From Cylicocyclus nassatus (Eukaryota > Nematoda > Chromadorea > Rhabditida > Strongylidae), in NCBI GenBank assembly GCA_958299035.1, contig CATQJL010000223.1, forward strand, positions 67,264,371-67,328,370: a stretch of 64,000 nucleotides of DNA, in the 5' to 3' direction. The translations under genes were made by a program, and so were the position numbers. Position 1 is the first letter of the stretch, and every line of letters begins with the position of its first letter. Below the pieces are notes generated by a model that saw nothing but the letters and a program-made list of their open reading frames with translations, did not search any database and had not been told where the DNA came from. Positions 23,833-37,521 of the stretch are shown here, one piece after another.

Positions 23833-24973
23833 CAGACACTGAGAGCGGACAAACCGCGGCAAAAGGTCTTTCCGGCTCGCCCACTGCCTTAATCTGGGGG
23901 CGCGGTCGGAATGCGCCGACCCTCGGCCCCTTCGTTCATGTCACTATCATTGCAATGGCCGAATCGCGAGGGGAAACGAGCTCACCGGCTCAGCCACGGC
24001 CTTTGATAATAGGGTCAAGCATTGCAGCGGCTGAGCCGTGGACCAAAATCAGTGTAAGAAACTCCGGCCAAGCCGCGGCCTATGTTCAATGAAGGCCGCC
24101 ACTCGACCTCTTCTAGTATCTAAGCGTAAAGGATACTGGCGTGATGTACGCCAATGGTCAGGCTGCCTTCAAGGTCCATAGTCTTGGATGTCTTTCCATT
24201 CTCCCTGGCAAGAACAAGATCAACATGTTGTCTTGTAAACAACCTTGGATAGCATCTTGGCGTTATCCAACTTTGAACGGATTTGGTTTCCGAAGCTGCT
24301 ATATCGGCCGCTTTAATTTTTGTTTTTTGCTGTGTAATTTTTTATATGCCATAGTGGGACAAGGCCAAATTAGGCCGAGCTGGAGTGAACTATGGATGGC
24401 CCGACAACCAGCTGCGGCTGAGCCGAGGCCCACTTTCCGGTCGGGCCACGGGAGCTGCGAAATTCGGGAGACGGCCCTTCTGAACCGCTAGAATTAGCAG
24501 CCTAATTACTGGGCGCCTCTGATTGGTCGGCGCTGCCGCGGTGCTTGGGTAGGCGAGAGCTATGCTGTCGTTAGAGACGTCTGAATTGGACTCCATTATC
24601 ATGATAAAAAGAATTAAACAAGATTTCGAGTTTCCCGTGAAACTCAAAAATGTTATACGTGGGCGGCTTAGGTAAATTCTTCAGCTTACACGTGCAGATT
24701 CCATGGTGTTTTGAAAAGTGGGAAGGGCGAAGAAATCACGAAAGGCCAGTAAAAAACATGCAACTTTTCCAACTTTCTGTTATCATTACTCGTGCGCCTC
24801 GCTTGCTTTGGAATGCTTAGAAATATTTGAAAATTATGACTTATTGTAAGAAAGATTAGTAATCAGCGCCGCCCTGGCACAGTAATTAGCGCTAGGAGAA
24901 GCGGTTCAGAAGGGCATACACCCGCGAAATTCCAGCCGGAAAAGAGCCGCGGCTCGTCCGCTCCAAGTGTCTG
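23833..24973. mobile_element. Foldback-type element with CAGACACT..GAGCGGAC ends
   Basis: The left end CAGACACTGAGAGCGGACAAACCGCGGC is matched in inverted form on the right (gccgcggctcgtccgctccaagtgtctg). The inside is GC-rich with repeated gctcagccacggcc/ggccgcggcttggccgg text (23900-24090) and inverted pieces such as gaagggccgtctcccgaatttcgcag (complement, 24455-24482) against gcggttcagaagggcatacacccgcgaaattc (24900-24930). Target duplication not clear. Confidence 0.5.
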
Positions 24974-25229
24974 GGTCCAGAGAGAATTTCATAACAAAAT
25001 GCGGAAGGGTGTAAATTGTAGAAGCGATATCTGAGGATTTTAAAAATGCTTTGAGTCAAAGAAATTCAGCGAAAGCAAAAACTTTGTGAACGACACCTAC
25101 AGTATGCCACACCTGCCGCACGTGTATACTGTAGCAACTGAGGTGTGAAAGCGCTGTCACGCGAATTGAACCGTAGAATGACCATATGTTGTCTCTGCAT
25201 GCACAGAGATACAATAATTATTCACTCGG

Positions 25230-25770
25230 ATTAAGAATTCATCAAAACTCAAAGAGTGGCGGAGGGGGGAGGGGTTGAAGCAACGAGACCGTTCAACTTG
25301 ACGCTTCAGCCACATCACCATGTCGTGTCAGGAGCTCTTTGAACACCATACCGCCTGCAAACTGCCCCAATCCCAATCAGGCTGAAATTGGCATGGCGAG
25401 AGTCCGCATCGCGAGGGTTTTGTGCCACATCTGCGGCTAGCTTGTCCGCGCTCTCTCCAATCTTTGCTTTCCCCGACAGCACGCATATGCAGCGCAAACC
25501 CCTAGAGCTGCGAACGCTCAAATTCACCAAACGGCTTAATCTTCGATTAAAATAGAGTATTTCTGTCCTAATCTGGAGGCGAAGCGTCCCGTATGTGTCG
25601 ACAACGCAGTCCCTTTCGCGTAGGAATATGCATTCGCAACGCAAAGGCTGTGTGCGGACCCCGAGGCCATGAGCGCGCGACCCCTATGCGCAAACGTGGC
25701 GCGAGCTCTGGCGCGGCGGGTTCGCCGAAGGAAAAGAGAGTACGTGATTGACACAGACTGTAGGTTCTAG
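25230..25770. other. GC-rich stretch just upstream of the 25.9-kb gene
   Basis: The base composition changes sharply from the AT-rich neighbours (many CG pairs, such as gtggcgcgagctctggcgcggcggg near 25697). Two overlapping minus ORFs (25315-25644, 25536-25754) show no recognised domain. It could be a promoter-proximal or first-exon region for the plus-strand gene, or a repeat; I cannot tell which. Confidence 0.3.
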
Positions 25771-25856
25771 GTAAGATATTTGAGACTGTCGTCTCCAGCG
25801 CTATAAATCACTTCTTAGGATTTAGAAGAAACTTTACTAGAATCTCTTCATTTCAG

Positions 25857-28502
25857 CAACGAGCTTGAGAATGTGTTAGAAATGCAAATAGAAGAAGAAG
25901 ACCCCACTCAAAGCGACATCACTCCCAGCACATCTGAATGCTCAACAGAAGATCTGATACCCGCTCAAGAGTCGCAAAACATCTACAATCCTACTGTCAT
26001 ATCAGAATCAGACCTTCCATATCATACATTCTATGATGCTATGATACAAAGAAGAAATCAAGAAAAGCAAATAAGAAGAGCGGAGCAATTCCTAAGGAAC
26101 AGCGTTTTACTAGCCACACATGATCAAATCTATAATGAGTCAGGTATGTTTTCTCGGTTTGATTGAAGATATTGGCTTGAAGCGTAATGTTTTCTACTCG
26201 CCAATATTTCCTAGTTCAATTACCCTATTTTCCGGAGTATAAGGACCACCCATGTATAAGGCGCACCTGCCGCGAGAACGTTAACGCGGAAGTTGCGCCC
26301 TAGGTTTGGGCTTGGGTTGAGCTGTACCTTAATAATCTACTTATCTATACTTTATCTGGAGGTTGCTAAATGGACGCTTCAGAGTCAGGAAGTCAGTGCT
26401 CTCAACTTTCGGAAAAGTTTAGCGAGAATTTGACTAGATGTAGACATAAACACACTCAGTGACAAATCTTGGACGAGTCTCAAAAGATAACAGTAGTGTT
26501 TTAGTGTAAAATTTTTGTTTAGCGACATATGACGAAAGATAGAGCAGACTGATTTTTCAAACAACACATGGCCACAAGAGATTTGACAGAGAAAGAATGC
26601 TCAAAACTGTTACAAAAAGTTAGTACCGCTGCCTTTGCAGCGTCGCACATCGCCTGCGTCGTCGCGAAACTGCCCGCGCGCGGTGCAAAAAAATGCGTAT
26701 TATCTTCCAGAAAATAGGGTATTACTTATCAGAAACCATGTTTTACATTATGGCGTGAAAAATCTCCTACGAGCTTTTTCAAAGCTAAGAAATGTCAGTC
26801 GTTAAACCTATCTTAATGGTAGTTACAGCGAAAAGGCCTTCAGCTATCCCAGCGGTGATTGGTTGATTAATTGCTCGCGCCACAACCATTAGGCTTATTT
26901 CACCTCCGCAAAATCGGAAAAAAATCAGAAAAACCAATTATGGCACATTTACCACAAAAGAGGGTTAAAGGCACCGTCCACCCAAAATGGAGGTTGGCGA
27001 GATTATGATGGCATACTAGTGTGGGCCCCCACTAGACAAACCCCCAAGTTTCGCCGCAAAAGACTGCTTCTGAAGCGAGAAATCCGCTCCGGAAGTAACA
27101 AAGTGGGCGGAGCGCCCCCGGCGGTCCACCCAACTCGAATTCAATGTTTTTGTCGCCTTCGGGCCTTCTGAAAGCCCTGATTCCGAATATGGAGTCGAAA
27201 ATTCGCGAAACCCTCAAAAATCCCTGTTTCGAGAACCCTCTGCAACAAGTGCAGGCGAGATAAAGCATGCAAGTGGGCGGGAGACCGGGGACGCCCCGCC
27301 CACTTTTGTTACTTCCGGAGCGGATTTCTCGCTTCAGAAGCAGTCTTTTGCGGCGAAACTTGGGGGTTTGTCTAGTACTGGGGCCCACACTAGTATGCCA
27401 TCATAATCTCGCTAACCTCCATTTTGGGTGGACGGTGCCTTTAAGCATGATAGATAAACGAGCGGAGATATGCCGAGCTCCGACATGAATGACTACTACG
27501 ACAACCGACAGGAAGCTCCGCAGAACTGGAAAAGGTAGGCCGGGTCACCTGCGGCAGTTCCGTAATCGTGCCGCAGGAGCTCCCAAATATGGGTTGCGGG
27601 AGTTTTGAAGAACCCTAGCCACAACAGCAAAAGAGAACACCTAAAATGAGTTTAAACCTTGCTCTAATCAGTGCGAAACTCAATTTCTATCCCGCACTAC
27701 GGATGACATGTCCGACAATGCAGTTGGCAAGACCGCATCGTAGGAGATAACACATTCAAAAACCTGCGGAAGTATTAGCAGGTCAAAATGCTGCGGAATC
27801 GCTGGCATTCTCCGGACTATTCGCAGCGTTTTGTAAAAGTTCCTGCCGAAGTTCCTGATTTCAACCAATCTGACGTGGGAATCCTGCGGATCCCTTTCCA
27901 ACGTTTCCGCTTATGTATACTAAATCCTGCGAAACCCGAATTTTGCTTGTTCTGCGAAATTTCTGGTAGATTGTCTGAAGTGGTCAAAACAGGGGTAAAT
28001 GCATGTCATCCAAATTAGATCCTACGTTTGAATCTCTAACTTTTGTGGTACATGCATTTTACACATAAATTTTCGGAAAGTTTTAGTCACTACTGTCCGT
28101 CAATCAACTGAGTACTGCGATATTGACGCAAATGATGATGCTACGCTTTGGATGTTACTGCAGCTGTCCGCCAAGAAGTTAAGAGGGCAGGTGAGCCAGA
28201 AATGAAAATTTGGATGTAAGTATGAATGTAGCAGATTTCTTCATTTGCTCTCCAAATATTTACTCAAAAATAAATATACGAATGAAAGCCTTAGAGCGCG
28301 GATGTCGCGTGTACTTCCATATGTTGCAATTTCATCACAGACTATAACAATGGGCTCATCAAAAGAATTTTTGTTAGAGCTCATAAGGCTCAAAAGCGCG
28401 CAAATTTACATAGAACTTCAATCAGAATACAAGAAGAAATTACACCAAAACTGCAAATCAACTGAACCTTCCACATATTTCTTTCCAGACCTGGCCATAT
28501 AG
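25857..28502 (+). CDS. Unidentified plus-strand gene, 3' exons
   Basis: Exon A (25857-26143, after acceptor ..tttcag) encodes an acidic stretch (QIEEEDPTQSD) then YHTFYDAMIQRRNQEKQIRR and ends with one base before gtatgtt. Exon B begins at 28087 after ..gttttag with two bases, so the phases fit, and reads VRQSTEYCDIDANDDATLW. From the donor at AAGAA|gttaag (about 28179) to an acceptor ..gtagcag (28234) the frame continues into exon C, which ends at TAG 28500-28502 and includes SKEFLLELIRLKSAQIY. The coding part is about 215 residues, charged and probably helical. I do not recognise the family. The intron between A and B is about 1.9 kb and contains a piggyBac-like MITE. The 5' end was not found. 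It converges on the ASCC2 gene, whose stop is about 520 bp away. Confidence 0.5.
26969..27440. mobile_element. piggyBac-like MITE
   Basis: The ends AGGCACCGTCCACCCAAAAT and the inverted ATTTTGGGTGGACGGTGCCT are each bordered by TTAA (26965-26968, 27441-27444), the duplication made by piggyBac-type transposases. Long arms are nearly perfect inverted repeats (for example gcttctgaagcgagaaatccgctccgg at 27065 against its complement at 27316). The centre (27120-27270) is unique and shares text with the relative at 48168-48532. Confidence 0.8.
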
Positions 28503-29023
28503 AAATCGTGACGATCTACGTGAGCTGCTACTAATTCAACATGTTGCAGAAAAAGCTTTCAAACATCTTTTTCCACCTATTAAACTTTAAATGGTTAGTA
28601 AATACCTACCTATCTGTAGATCTAAAGCCACAGAAATTACCAAAAACATGAGAAGTTCGTTTTCATGATCCACTGAGCGAAGCAGCTTGATAAAAAGTGA
28701 AAAAAATCACTTCAAAGCTTATAACAGAGTTCAAACAGGAATGTCGTGAATAGATTCTATTCAGATTTGCAAAACATACACGGACTGGCAAGGATCTGAG
28801 AAATTTTGTGTTAACCCCTTTCAATAAAAGATTTTACTCTACCGAATTTCGATCATGGTGAGACCCATTTTGTAGAAGATGTCCATATTTCCAAATGTTT
28901 GAATGAAAAAATGAGTTAAACAAGAAGATATTTCAGAAACTCTCAAATAAACATATTAGATATTTATTCAGCTTTGTAAACAACAATCGATGTATCTATT
29001 GGCATCATGGATCGATATATCGA

Positions 29024-32000
29024 TTAGTATGCGCCGCGCATTTTTCTATCAGCGCCACGTTGCTTGAAGGCGTTTTTATGACGTTCTTTCATCTGTCGCT
29101 GTCTGCCACCGGTGTAGCCGCTTCTTGGCGTTTCGTCTAGAAAAATTGTATTAATCTTGAGGAGCTGTTTTTGTGAAACAGAAACTGAAGCTGAACCATT
29201 GCCTCGTTCTGGTATTGATTAGCAACGGGATACAAAACATACTTGTTGTAGTAACAGTTGATGATTCGCCTGTTCCACTTTTTTGAGTGCCGGCTGAAAA
29301 AAAATTTGGTTCAATGGATTTCTGTCGGTGGTCAGGCAAATCTGAGCATCTGAGCCCCATGTATAGCCGAAAGGAAGACCTATACTAAAACGCCACGCAA
29401 GCGAAATTCATGACCTATTTATGGCCGAAAAACTCGAGTCTAAATTTTGTCTAGACTTGTCGACCGAAAATCTCGAATCTAAATTTCGTCTAGACTTGTA
29501 TCTTTCGAGCAACTTGTACCCTTAAAGGCACGATACGAGGATTAGGACTGAACATCTTTGCCACAAATGAATGTGAGCAGCCGCTTGGAAAACGGGGTGA
29601 AGATATCCCAACCAGACCTAAGAAATCAAAGTACCCAGATTTGCAATGGATATATCCATCAACAGTTCGGAGTCTATGAAGCAGGTGGAGCACTCTTGTC
29701 TTGCGTAATGAACAGTTCTTATCAACATCAACGCTTACCTCCACCGCCTCTTCTGTAGGTGGTTACACCTCCGCGTCCTCCTCGTGTGGGTCTACTCTGC
29801 TGTGGTGGCGCTGAAGCACTATCAGTCCCTTCGGATTCTTCTTCACCACTTTCTTCCGATGTCGATTGTGCACTAAATAGGCATTGAAACGATTTCCACT
29901 TAGGTTTTTCTTCATGGATAAGCTCACTTCAAAGGTTCAACTTTGAACTCTCTTTGCTCATAACCATCATCATACTCATCATCATAGACATCATCATCAG
30001 CTGTCGTCTCATAGCGATATTTCTCATAAGACGGTCGTATCGCAATTTTATCTGTTTCTGATATTTTCGGTTTCTTGATGCCAGCATACCTAAAATGGGT
30101 TAAAGCATACTTAAAAACAATACCTCAGGATTACTTACTTCTTAGCAGTGGGCATGGGAACTAATCGTTCACCGTTAACTCCAAACTGAGGCTCGAACGC
30201 ATTCTCTATACTAGATGCACGTAGTTTCAAGCTTTCCAAAGCTTCTCGAAGTTTCTTCATTACCTGTACAGGCAAGCAGTAATCTAATTTGTTTCAAAAT
30301 AGTACAAGTTAAAAACTTACATCACTGACGGGCTTTTCGGCAGCCTCGGTCTTTGCGGTAGGAGGAGGTACAACAGGAGCGAGACTGATGAGACCCTGGA
30401 AAAGTCAAAATTTGGAATGCACGGATGAATAAGTTGGTCAGACGGTGGCTATACCCTAAACACATTCTTCCCCTCCGGTTCCTTCGAACCCTGGGAGGTA
30501 GCAAGTTTTGGCTGTGAAGCACTTTGTTGTGGACGTAGTATCGTCGACATTAACAGCTCTGAATCATAGCAATTGATTTAATTCTGTCTTCAATCTGTGA
30601 CCAAGCCTTCTTACCCTCATTCTCAAACGAAAATGCTGGTAATGTTGGAGGTGAACTGAGTTTTGGAGTTAGATCAGCAGCTTCTACTCGACGTAGTGCC
30701 AGCGGAAGTGAGGAATCACGAGCCAGCAATGCATCTATGGCTTTTGTGGCATCATAGCCAAAGTGACGTAGACACAACTAGAACAAAAAGAACTTAAACA
30801 TTGATATGGACGTAGTTCACTCGAGATTAGGAGATCGCGCTCGATCTCAAGTTATTTTATCAATATCGTCTACATCGGCATGACCCTACTGAAACTGCTG
30901 ATCGCTCTTCTGACTGATGGAAAACCCATGGGTGATAATTTTTTTCTCAGCAAAACCAGATACTGTAAAACTTACTCACATGGATATATTGCGCAGACAA
31001 GTTTGGAAATATCTGAGACATTTCCTCCATCGCTTGACGGCCTGCATCGTCGAGACGAGTAACATCGCCAAGACCCTGAAAAAAATCATGGTGGGACTTC
31101 AAAAATTAAAGGTCAATTGTAGTCAAAAAACAGAAGTTGACTGCCCGACGCATGTATTTTGATTTCCTTGATGTAGGTTGTTCAGAATGACAGACTTGTA
31201 GGAGGTTTCACTGACAGTATTTTTTTGCTTAGTTTCTATTCCTTTCGATTTGCTTCTTTTCCCACATTTCTGACTGCTTCTTCAGAGTTGGCATGGAAAA
31301 AAACTATTACAAGAAAATCGCAAGAACATTATGAAAATAAGAGTGAAACTAAAAATGTTATCTAGAGACGCTTATGGCGCATTGTCAAGGAAAGTTGCAT
31401 ACCTAATCCAGTGAAAAAAAATTTTCTTGTTTTTGTACTAATAAGGAAACTACCACCATTGACGGAGCAAAATTTTTTGGCGGGGGGGGGGGGGGTACAA
31501 AAAATCCTAGACGCACATACAATTTCGATTACTTCAATGTTGTCAATTTATTTTCGCGCAACCACTCCCGAAAAAGAAACTACACAGCTACTTTGATTTG
31601 TATATAAATTCTAACTACATACCAAAAAGCGAGTCCCATGCATGATTTTGTAAGAAAAGATCTTCTAAAATTCCATGATCTACCAAGCAGCCTACTCTCA
31701 CTCCTCAGCATTTCCTATCCAATTTCGGCCCCGAAGGGCCAATGCAAAAATTGACAGGGAGGCGACCCCTAAAGAGCGCATAGTGAACCCGTCGATTCAC
31801 TAGCGGCGCCCACCACCTTTACTCGACCTTCTTTGTCGGGTGGATTTTTGGCGGGGTTTTGCGCCCCACGAGGGGACGTGCACCCAGCACCCTCGCCGTT
31901 CCCTGGAATCACTGAGCACACCTGGCCGCCGTAAACAACATCGACGTGTTGGGACTTGTTCCGTACATTCGCCGAGTCGTGCTGGTGTAATCAATGTGGG

Positions 32001-35000
32001 GAATTGCGGCGCCAGGATGAGAATAGAAACGGAGGTGATAAACAGATTCTGCTGTATCTTTTCCAAACCTTATAAGAAAAAAATTGAGATTGTTACTACC
32101 AAATCACATCTTCAAAAAAGTACGTGCTAAAAAATTAATTTGATAACCAATCAGAACTTCAAAAAAATTCCATCGAGATTTTTAACCTAAGCGCAATCAG
32201 ATTATTCATTCCTGACATGATTTTACCCGTTTAACAAGACAAGGTTAGACATGAACACTCCTCAGCTAAGTCAAAGCATAATCTTTGCATCCAAACTTTC
32301 GAAAATTATAGTTACCTACAATTTCAACAAATTCGCTTAATGACTCGATAAATATGAAAAGAGAAAATATGCAATTTTTGCGGTATAAGAGTGAGAATTA
32401 AGTTGGCATACTGGAACGATACAAATGAAAGACGAGTAATTCGATAATTTCGAAGAATTGTAATATCAATTACAGATTTTGACCAATGTAAAAACGAAAC
32501 TTTAAAATGAAACTTGTAGATGATTTAAAAATGTAGTAGTTTATCAACCATAATGCATGTGGATTGCATTTTGATTGATAAGCTACTTTCCCAAACAAAG
32601 AAAGTTTTTTATATTCAAAAATTCTACAAGCTGTTAAAATTTTGGTGGCACTTCAAAACTAAATTTTGATTTCGTGCTGGATGAATCTCCAATATGTATG
32701 ATAGACATGTTAAATAATCACTACCTAGACTTGAAAATCAGAAGCGTTCTCCAGAATAAAAAAGACTTGAATATCAGAAGCGTTTTCCAAAACAAAAATT
32801 CTGGAGCAATTTTTCTTAGGATTTCTCAGTTCTACTAGGAAGATTTGCGTTTTCGGGTAACAACTGCTAATTCGCTACACATTGGATTTCAATCCACAAA
32901 ATTTTCTCGTACAACCCGAAAATTCAGCATAATCTTGGTAGCCTTCAGGCCTATCAGATTTCTTAAGAAATCTCACAGTGATTTCAGAAAATGAAATTCG
33001 AATAAATTGTAAGACGAGTGAAGAAAATTGACAACTAAAAAACAAAATGTAGATAATAACTAATAAAAAATAGCAATAGGTTTATTTGAATCGTAACTGG
33101 ATACGCAGATGATAAATGATAGAACTGCAAATGACTACTTGAAAACTCTTCATAAACTGAGCCACAAGATAACTAGAAGGAGAATTTGACATTGTTAAAC
33201 TAGCAAACCGTAACCTAAACAAATTTACTGGGACAGGATCGGGAGCATATTCTCAAAAAGTTTTACAACGCATTTCCAATCATGTGCAGTTGCTGAGCCT
33301 TATAGCCAGGATTTTTAGAAATTCTTTATTAGGCTGATAATATTTTCATTTGCTCCTCGCTTTTTAGGCTCTGACGAAGGCGAAAAGCCGAAACGTAAGC
33401 ATAATAAAGAATTTTAGGAATCTTGGCTACAAGGCTCAGTAACTGCACATAATTATTCATCAAGATGCCAAGACAAGATTTATAGAAAGGGGCTAAGAGC
33501 ACGAGAATCTTACCGTAAGCAATCCACACTTGTCCAATTCTTTGACAACTTCGGCTCGTTGCGATTCACAAATGGCCTCGAGAGCTCTTTCTATGTAATC
33601 TTTCTGTTCTCTCTGGCATCCTTCCACAAGCTCTATGAGATTTTGTTTTTCGTTAAGCAGATAGATGAACCTAGATAATCTGTAGACTTCCACGTATGGA
33701 ACCCTATTGTGTATGAGTTTACCTTTCCAACTCTAAAATAGACATAACGATCGCTATTTTCTGATCCTTTTGAGTTCTGATTAATACTGCGTGGTACAGA
33801 TCAACTGCAGATTGTTGCACTTGCGTCCGTAAACGCAAAAGACGTCTGAAAACAGCGTATTTTCGCAAAAAAAATACTCCATTCAGGAAATCAACATATG
33901 CTTTTCGTTATCTGCTCCCCAGGCTAAAAGGCATTTACATACTTCTTAAACCTAGCTGCACATACCTCAAAGGGTAATCATTCAGGGTCATCGCCACATC
34001 CATGATCATCTCGGTAGTAAACAATTTTCCTACACTTTCCACAAGAGCGGGTATTCTAAACAGAGAAAAGTTGCTTTCCTGATAATCTAAATCAATTCTA
34101 GACTGTATTAAATAGACAGAGAAACCAAAAAAAATAGGGTAGGAAATCTCGAAACCCCCAAGAGGATGCGAGGAACCCTTTGAAGTGGTCCGTCCATGAA
34201 AGGTATAAATTTTGCAGGAAACTTGCTTTCATTTTGAATGATCAAATTGATTACCTAATTTGTATAAAAATCAAAAAAGCTAATGTTATAGTAAACAAGG
34301 CTGCTGCCAAAACGCCATCATTCTTCGTAATTCCTCGTAATTCTAGGCTTAAAAGCTTGTAAAAATTCGCGATGCACTCCAAAATTCTTCAAAAAGCGGC
34401 TAAAAACCATAAATCTCATTGGGAAAATTTTGTAGCGCCCCTCTCCCTGCGAAAGAAATTTTTGGTACTGCTGCTGCTGACAGCTACTATGATAATGTCA
34501 TAAATTCTCACCCAGACACTGTTTTGATCGCATCCTTGACCAAGCCGGCTTGTGACAGCACATCCATTAGTGTATTACCCTCCTGGCACAATGCCAAAGT
34601 AGTACAGAGCCATTCATCTATTAGCTGAGCAGCTTTTACTTTGGCAACACCTTCTTGGAAATGAAACTTGTCAACCAAGTCGGTCATGTCTCTTTCCAAG
34701 CTCGGAAACATCTAAAAACATATTGATGTAATATCAAACTTACAGTTTGCAGAAAAGAATTCGCTCTTTCCAGCATAAATGCTACAGAAAAATTTTGTAA
34801 CCGATCATTAAATAGAGCGCTAAAGAATGGTACGTGGATTTTTGACCGGATATTTTATTTTGTTTTTCAATGAAGTGGTGTGAGAGAGTGTGGTGACAAT
34901 TTTCTCATAAAACTTTCTGTAAGTTATGTTTTGAGAAATAATCAAATTCTGATCTGAAAAGCAGAATCAATTCTTTTCTCAACCTAAATTGCTCCCCAAA

Positions 35001-36592
35001 TAATAGTGAATAACAACCCCCTGCACCCTAAAATAAATCAATTTTTAGCCAACCCAACATGTTGAAGAGATTTGGTTCTGACAAGTGTGCAAACTATTAC
35101 TCATGTAAATTTTTCACCCGAGTGTGAATGTTACAAAAGAGCATTTTTCGAAGCGCTACAAACCTTCTCAAGTTCTCCACAGATTTTCTGCACATCACGG
35201 GAAAAGCTCGGATCCACAAGAGCACGTTTTTTCACGATCTAAGATAGGTTATGACAAACAAATCTGACTGCAGAGGCGCTGCAACCATACTTATTGTTTC
35301 CAAACATACCTCGACCATTATTTGTCCGTTCTTGCTGAAGAAAGATATAGCACTAGCTAATCTTCTGCTATTCATAACACCGCGGTCTCGCACAAACTCG
35401 AGGTACTGTTTTGGCAAGAGTGTTGGATCCTAGAACACACCGAGATCGTGCCATTCCTTTGAAGCAACGGTCTTACCAATTTTTTATTGTGAACAGCTAC
35501 ACGGAGAAAGAGAGCGAGTGCAGAATTATAAAGACGACTAGCAGCCATGGCAGCAGAAGCGTCCCAGCAGAAGATCAATCGATACTCATCAATCTCAAAG
35601 CGCCTAGATAAAAATTTTCATGACCTTGCCATGAGAGGTTCTAATGAATTTACCGAAAACGATTGCTATCGGCTTTGCAGCAAAAGTCAAAAAAGAGGTT
35701 TTTCAGTAGCTAAATAAGCCATAAGTATTCGCTAGCGTCCAAGCAAAATGAACGCTACGCGACCGCAACGCTGCACCGGCCGTAACTTCGTCGTGTGTCT
35801 GCGTGTTTAGACTGTGTCGCATACTACGCATACAGCGAAAAAATTACATTGAAAATTTGGTAGAGGAAGTTGCGAGTGATGAAAATTAAATAGTTGCGCT
35901 ATAATATTTGCTTCTTTTTCAAATAGTTTTTGTGCCGAAATCTCTCAAATTCATGGCTTACCTAGGTATAGCCTCCAACACAGCATCGAAGGACTCCATG
36001 ATAGTTTTATTGTAGACAACACTACTCCAGAATGACGCTGATGGTTGTTGAAGTATACGTTCATAGGTGAAAGCAAGCGTATTTGCTGCATTTTGCCAGT
36101 CAGAAAGATCAGCTGGAGACGACTTGTACGGCAGACGCCCGATAAGTTGGCATTTTGCTTTATCCGCTGATGATTCCGCCTGAAAATGAACAGTACTCCT
36201 TACACATTATATAAATCATTTTATTTTCTATGTCTTTAACTTTTAAATATGAATTATTTTGTTTTTCAAATTATTTTCAATCGTTTCGCAAAACATTGAT
36301 GACTAAAAGGTGTTTGTTCTTCTCAATCCAAAAAAAGTCTCTAACCTTTTGTTACTCTATATCTGCAATAGAAAAACTGATTCAAGCATTCCTAAATATA
36401 ATAGATTAAAAATCATAAAAATGTCCACAGCATAATTCTGGCCAATAGCAAACATTAGCAAACATGATAAAATAATATGAACTTCGAATTACTTGAAGTA
36501 ATGCTTAAAATAACAATTCTACCTCACTCGGAGACAGCCAAGGTGAAAAAAATCAGGCAAAAACAAAAAAGAATTGAACTCACCAGATTCAT
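29024..36592 (-). CDS. ascc2: Activating signal cointegrator 1 complex subunit 2 (ASCC2) homologue
   Basis: About 18 exons join in frame from ATG 36592 (exon 1 encodes only MNL, donor gtgagttc) to TAA 29026-29024, about 715 residues; human ASCC2 has 757. The N-terminal part contains SASFWSSVVYNKTIMESF (36080-35990), matching the conserved start of the ASCC2 family. A CUE ubiquitin-binding domain spans two exons (31075-30980 and 30779-30630): MSQIFPNLSAQYIH, then LCLRHFGYDATKAIDALLA, around residues 390-430. Later come NVFR, an acidic YDDEYDDGYEQ segment (about 29950), an RGG-type stretch (RPTRGGRGGVTTYRRGGG, 29760) and the basic tail KERHKNAFKQRGADRKMRG, all in the family's usual order. ASCC2 binds K63-linked ubiquitin and, with ASCC3, splits collided ribosomes and takes part in alkylation repair. 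A 54-bp intron inside 30553-30615 (gtaagaag..attcag) restores the frame. The largest intron (33513-31077) holds repeats. Identity is strong; some splice sites are approximate. Confidence 0.9.
31077..33513. other. 2.4-kb ASCC2 intron with repeats
   Basis: It contains a run of about 17 G near 31481-31497, a GC-rich repeat-like patch with inverted gaagggcc/ggcccttc-type text (31700-31990), and a foldback near 33285-33450 (gtgcagttgctgagccttatagcca against its complement tggctacaaggctcagtaactgcac). No gene seen. Confidence 0.5.
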
Positions 36593-37521
36593 TGCTATAT
36601 TCTATTCGCAGTAAGGGGAGAATTTTCGGTACTGATGTAGGCCTGAAAAAGAAAACAATTTTACCAAAGACAAGTGAGAAGGGGTGGGCGGAATTGCGCA
36701 ATATTGCGCATGAATCTAGAAAAGAATGCTGTCAAAAAATTCCAGGTAGTCGTAGTAAAGACTCGAAGGTTGAGAATTCGTGCAATTTACAGTGTGAGAA
36801 TGGATTTGAACATCTTTTCTAAATCTGAGAAAAGTTAAGGCTGATTTTGAGAAAAATGAAACAGAAAATATTGTCGCGTATAATTATAGCAAAATGAGAT
36901 GATACCAAAGTATAAGACTGTGAAACGTAAAACAAACTTAATTCTTGAAAGGATTCCACTACCACGAAGATATACGAAACGTAAGAAGAAGTATTTGGTA
37001 TACATGAAAATAATCTTTTAAAAAATATCTGCAATTCTATCACCTTCTCCAGCTTCGATGAAATCACTTGAAGTGATACAAATTAGAGAGAGAAAATCTT
37101 GCCCTTTCTGCAAGTTCTTAAATCGAAATTTTATCGTGGGCATATGGCACTGATAGCTATTAAGAGAAAAACCCAAAAAGTGACTCGATGCATTTTGGTC
37201 GCTGAAAGCTAAACCGTCTACTGAGGTCAAGGTTTACTTTTGTTCTTGATTCTAACTACCTTCTCTGACTAAAATTGGTAGTGAGCTTTCTAAGAATAGT
37301 TATGAATTCCCATTTTGCTTCAACTTAGTGATTTTGCTTCGAGTTGCTTCTCCAAAAAGTAATCTAGAATACTATCTTCGACAAAGACAAAAAGCATATT
37401 GTGTAAATCAGTTAGTCTGTTTGAGCATTTTTAAGGAAAAATTTCTATTTTTTTGTGCAAGAATGGTCCATTATTCTAAAGAACGCAACAAAAAAAAAAC
37501 AAAAGGAGATAATCATACTAT

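Noticed and set aside
30550..30777. ORF continuing past the CUE exon of ASCC2 to a stop
   Set aside because: A 54-bp GT..AG intron removes the stop region and the next exon (ELLMSTILRPQQS) continues in frame.
33690..33725. Alternative 19-bp intron in ASCC2 (gtaaactcatacacaatag)
   Set aside because: Too short for splicing; using the next acceptor gives a 43-bp intron that keeps the frame.
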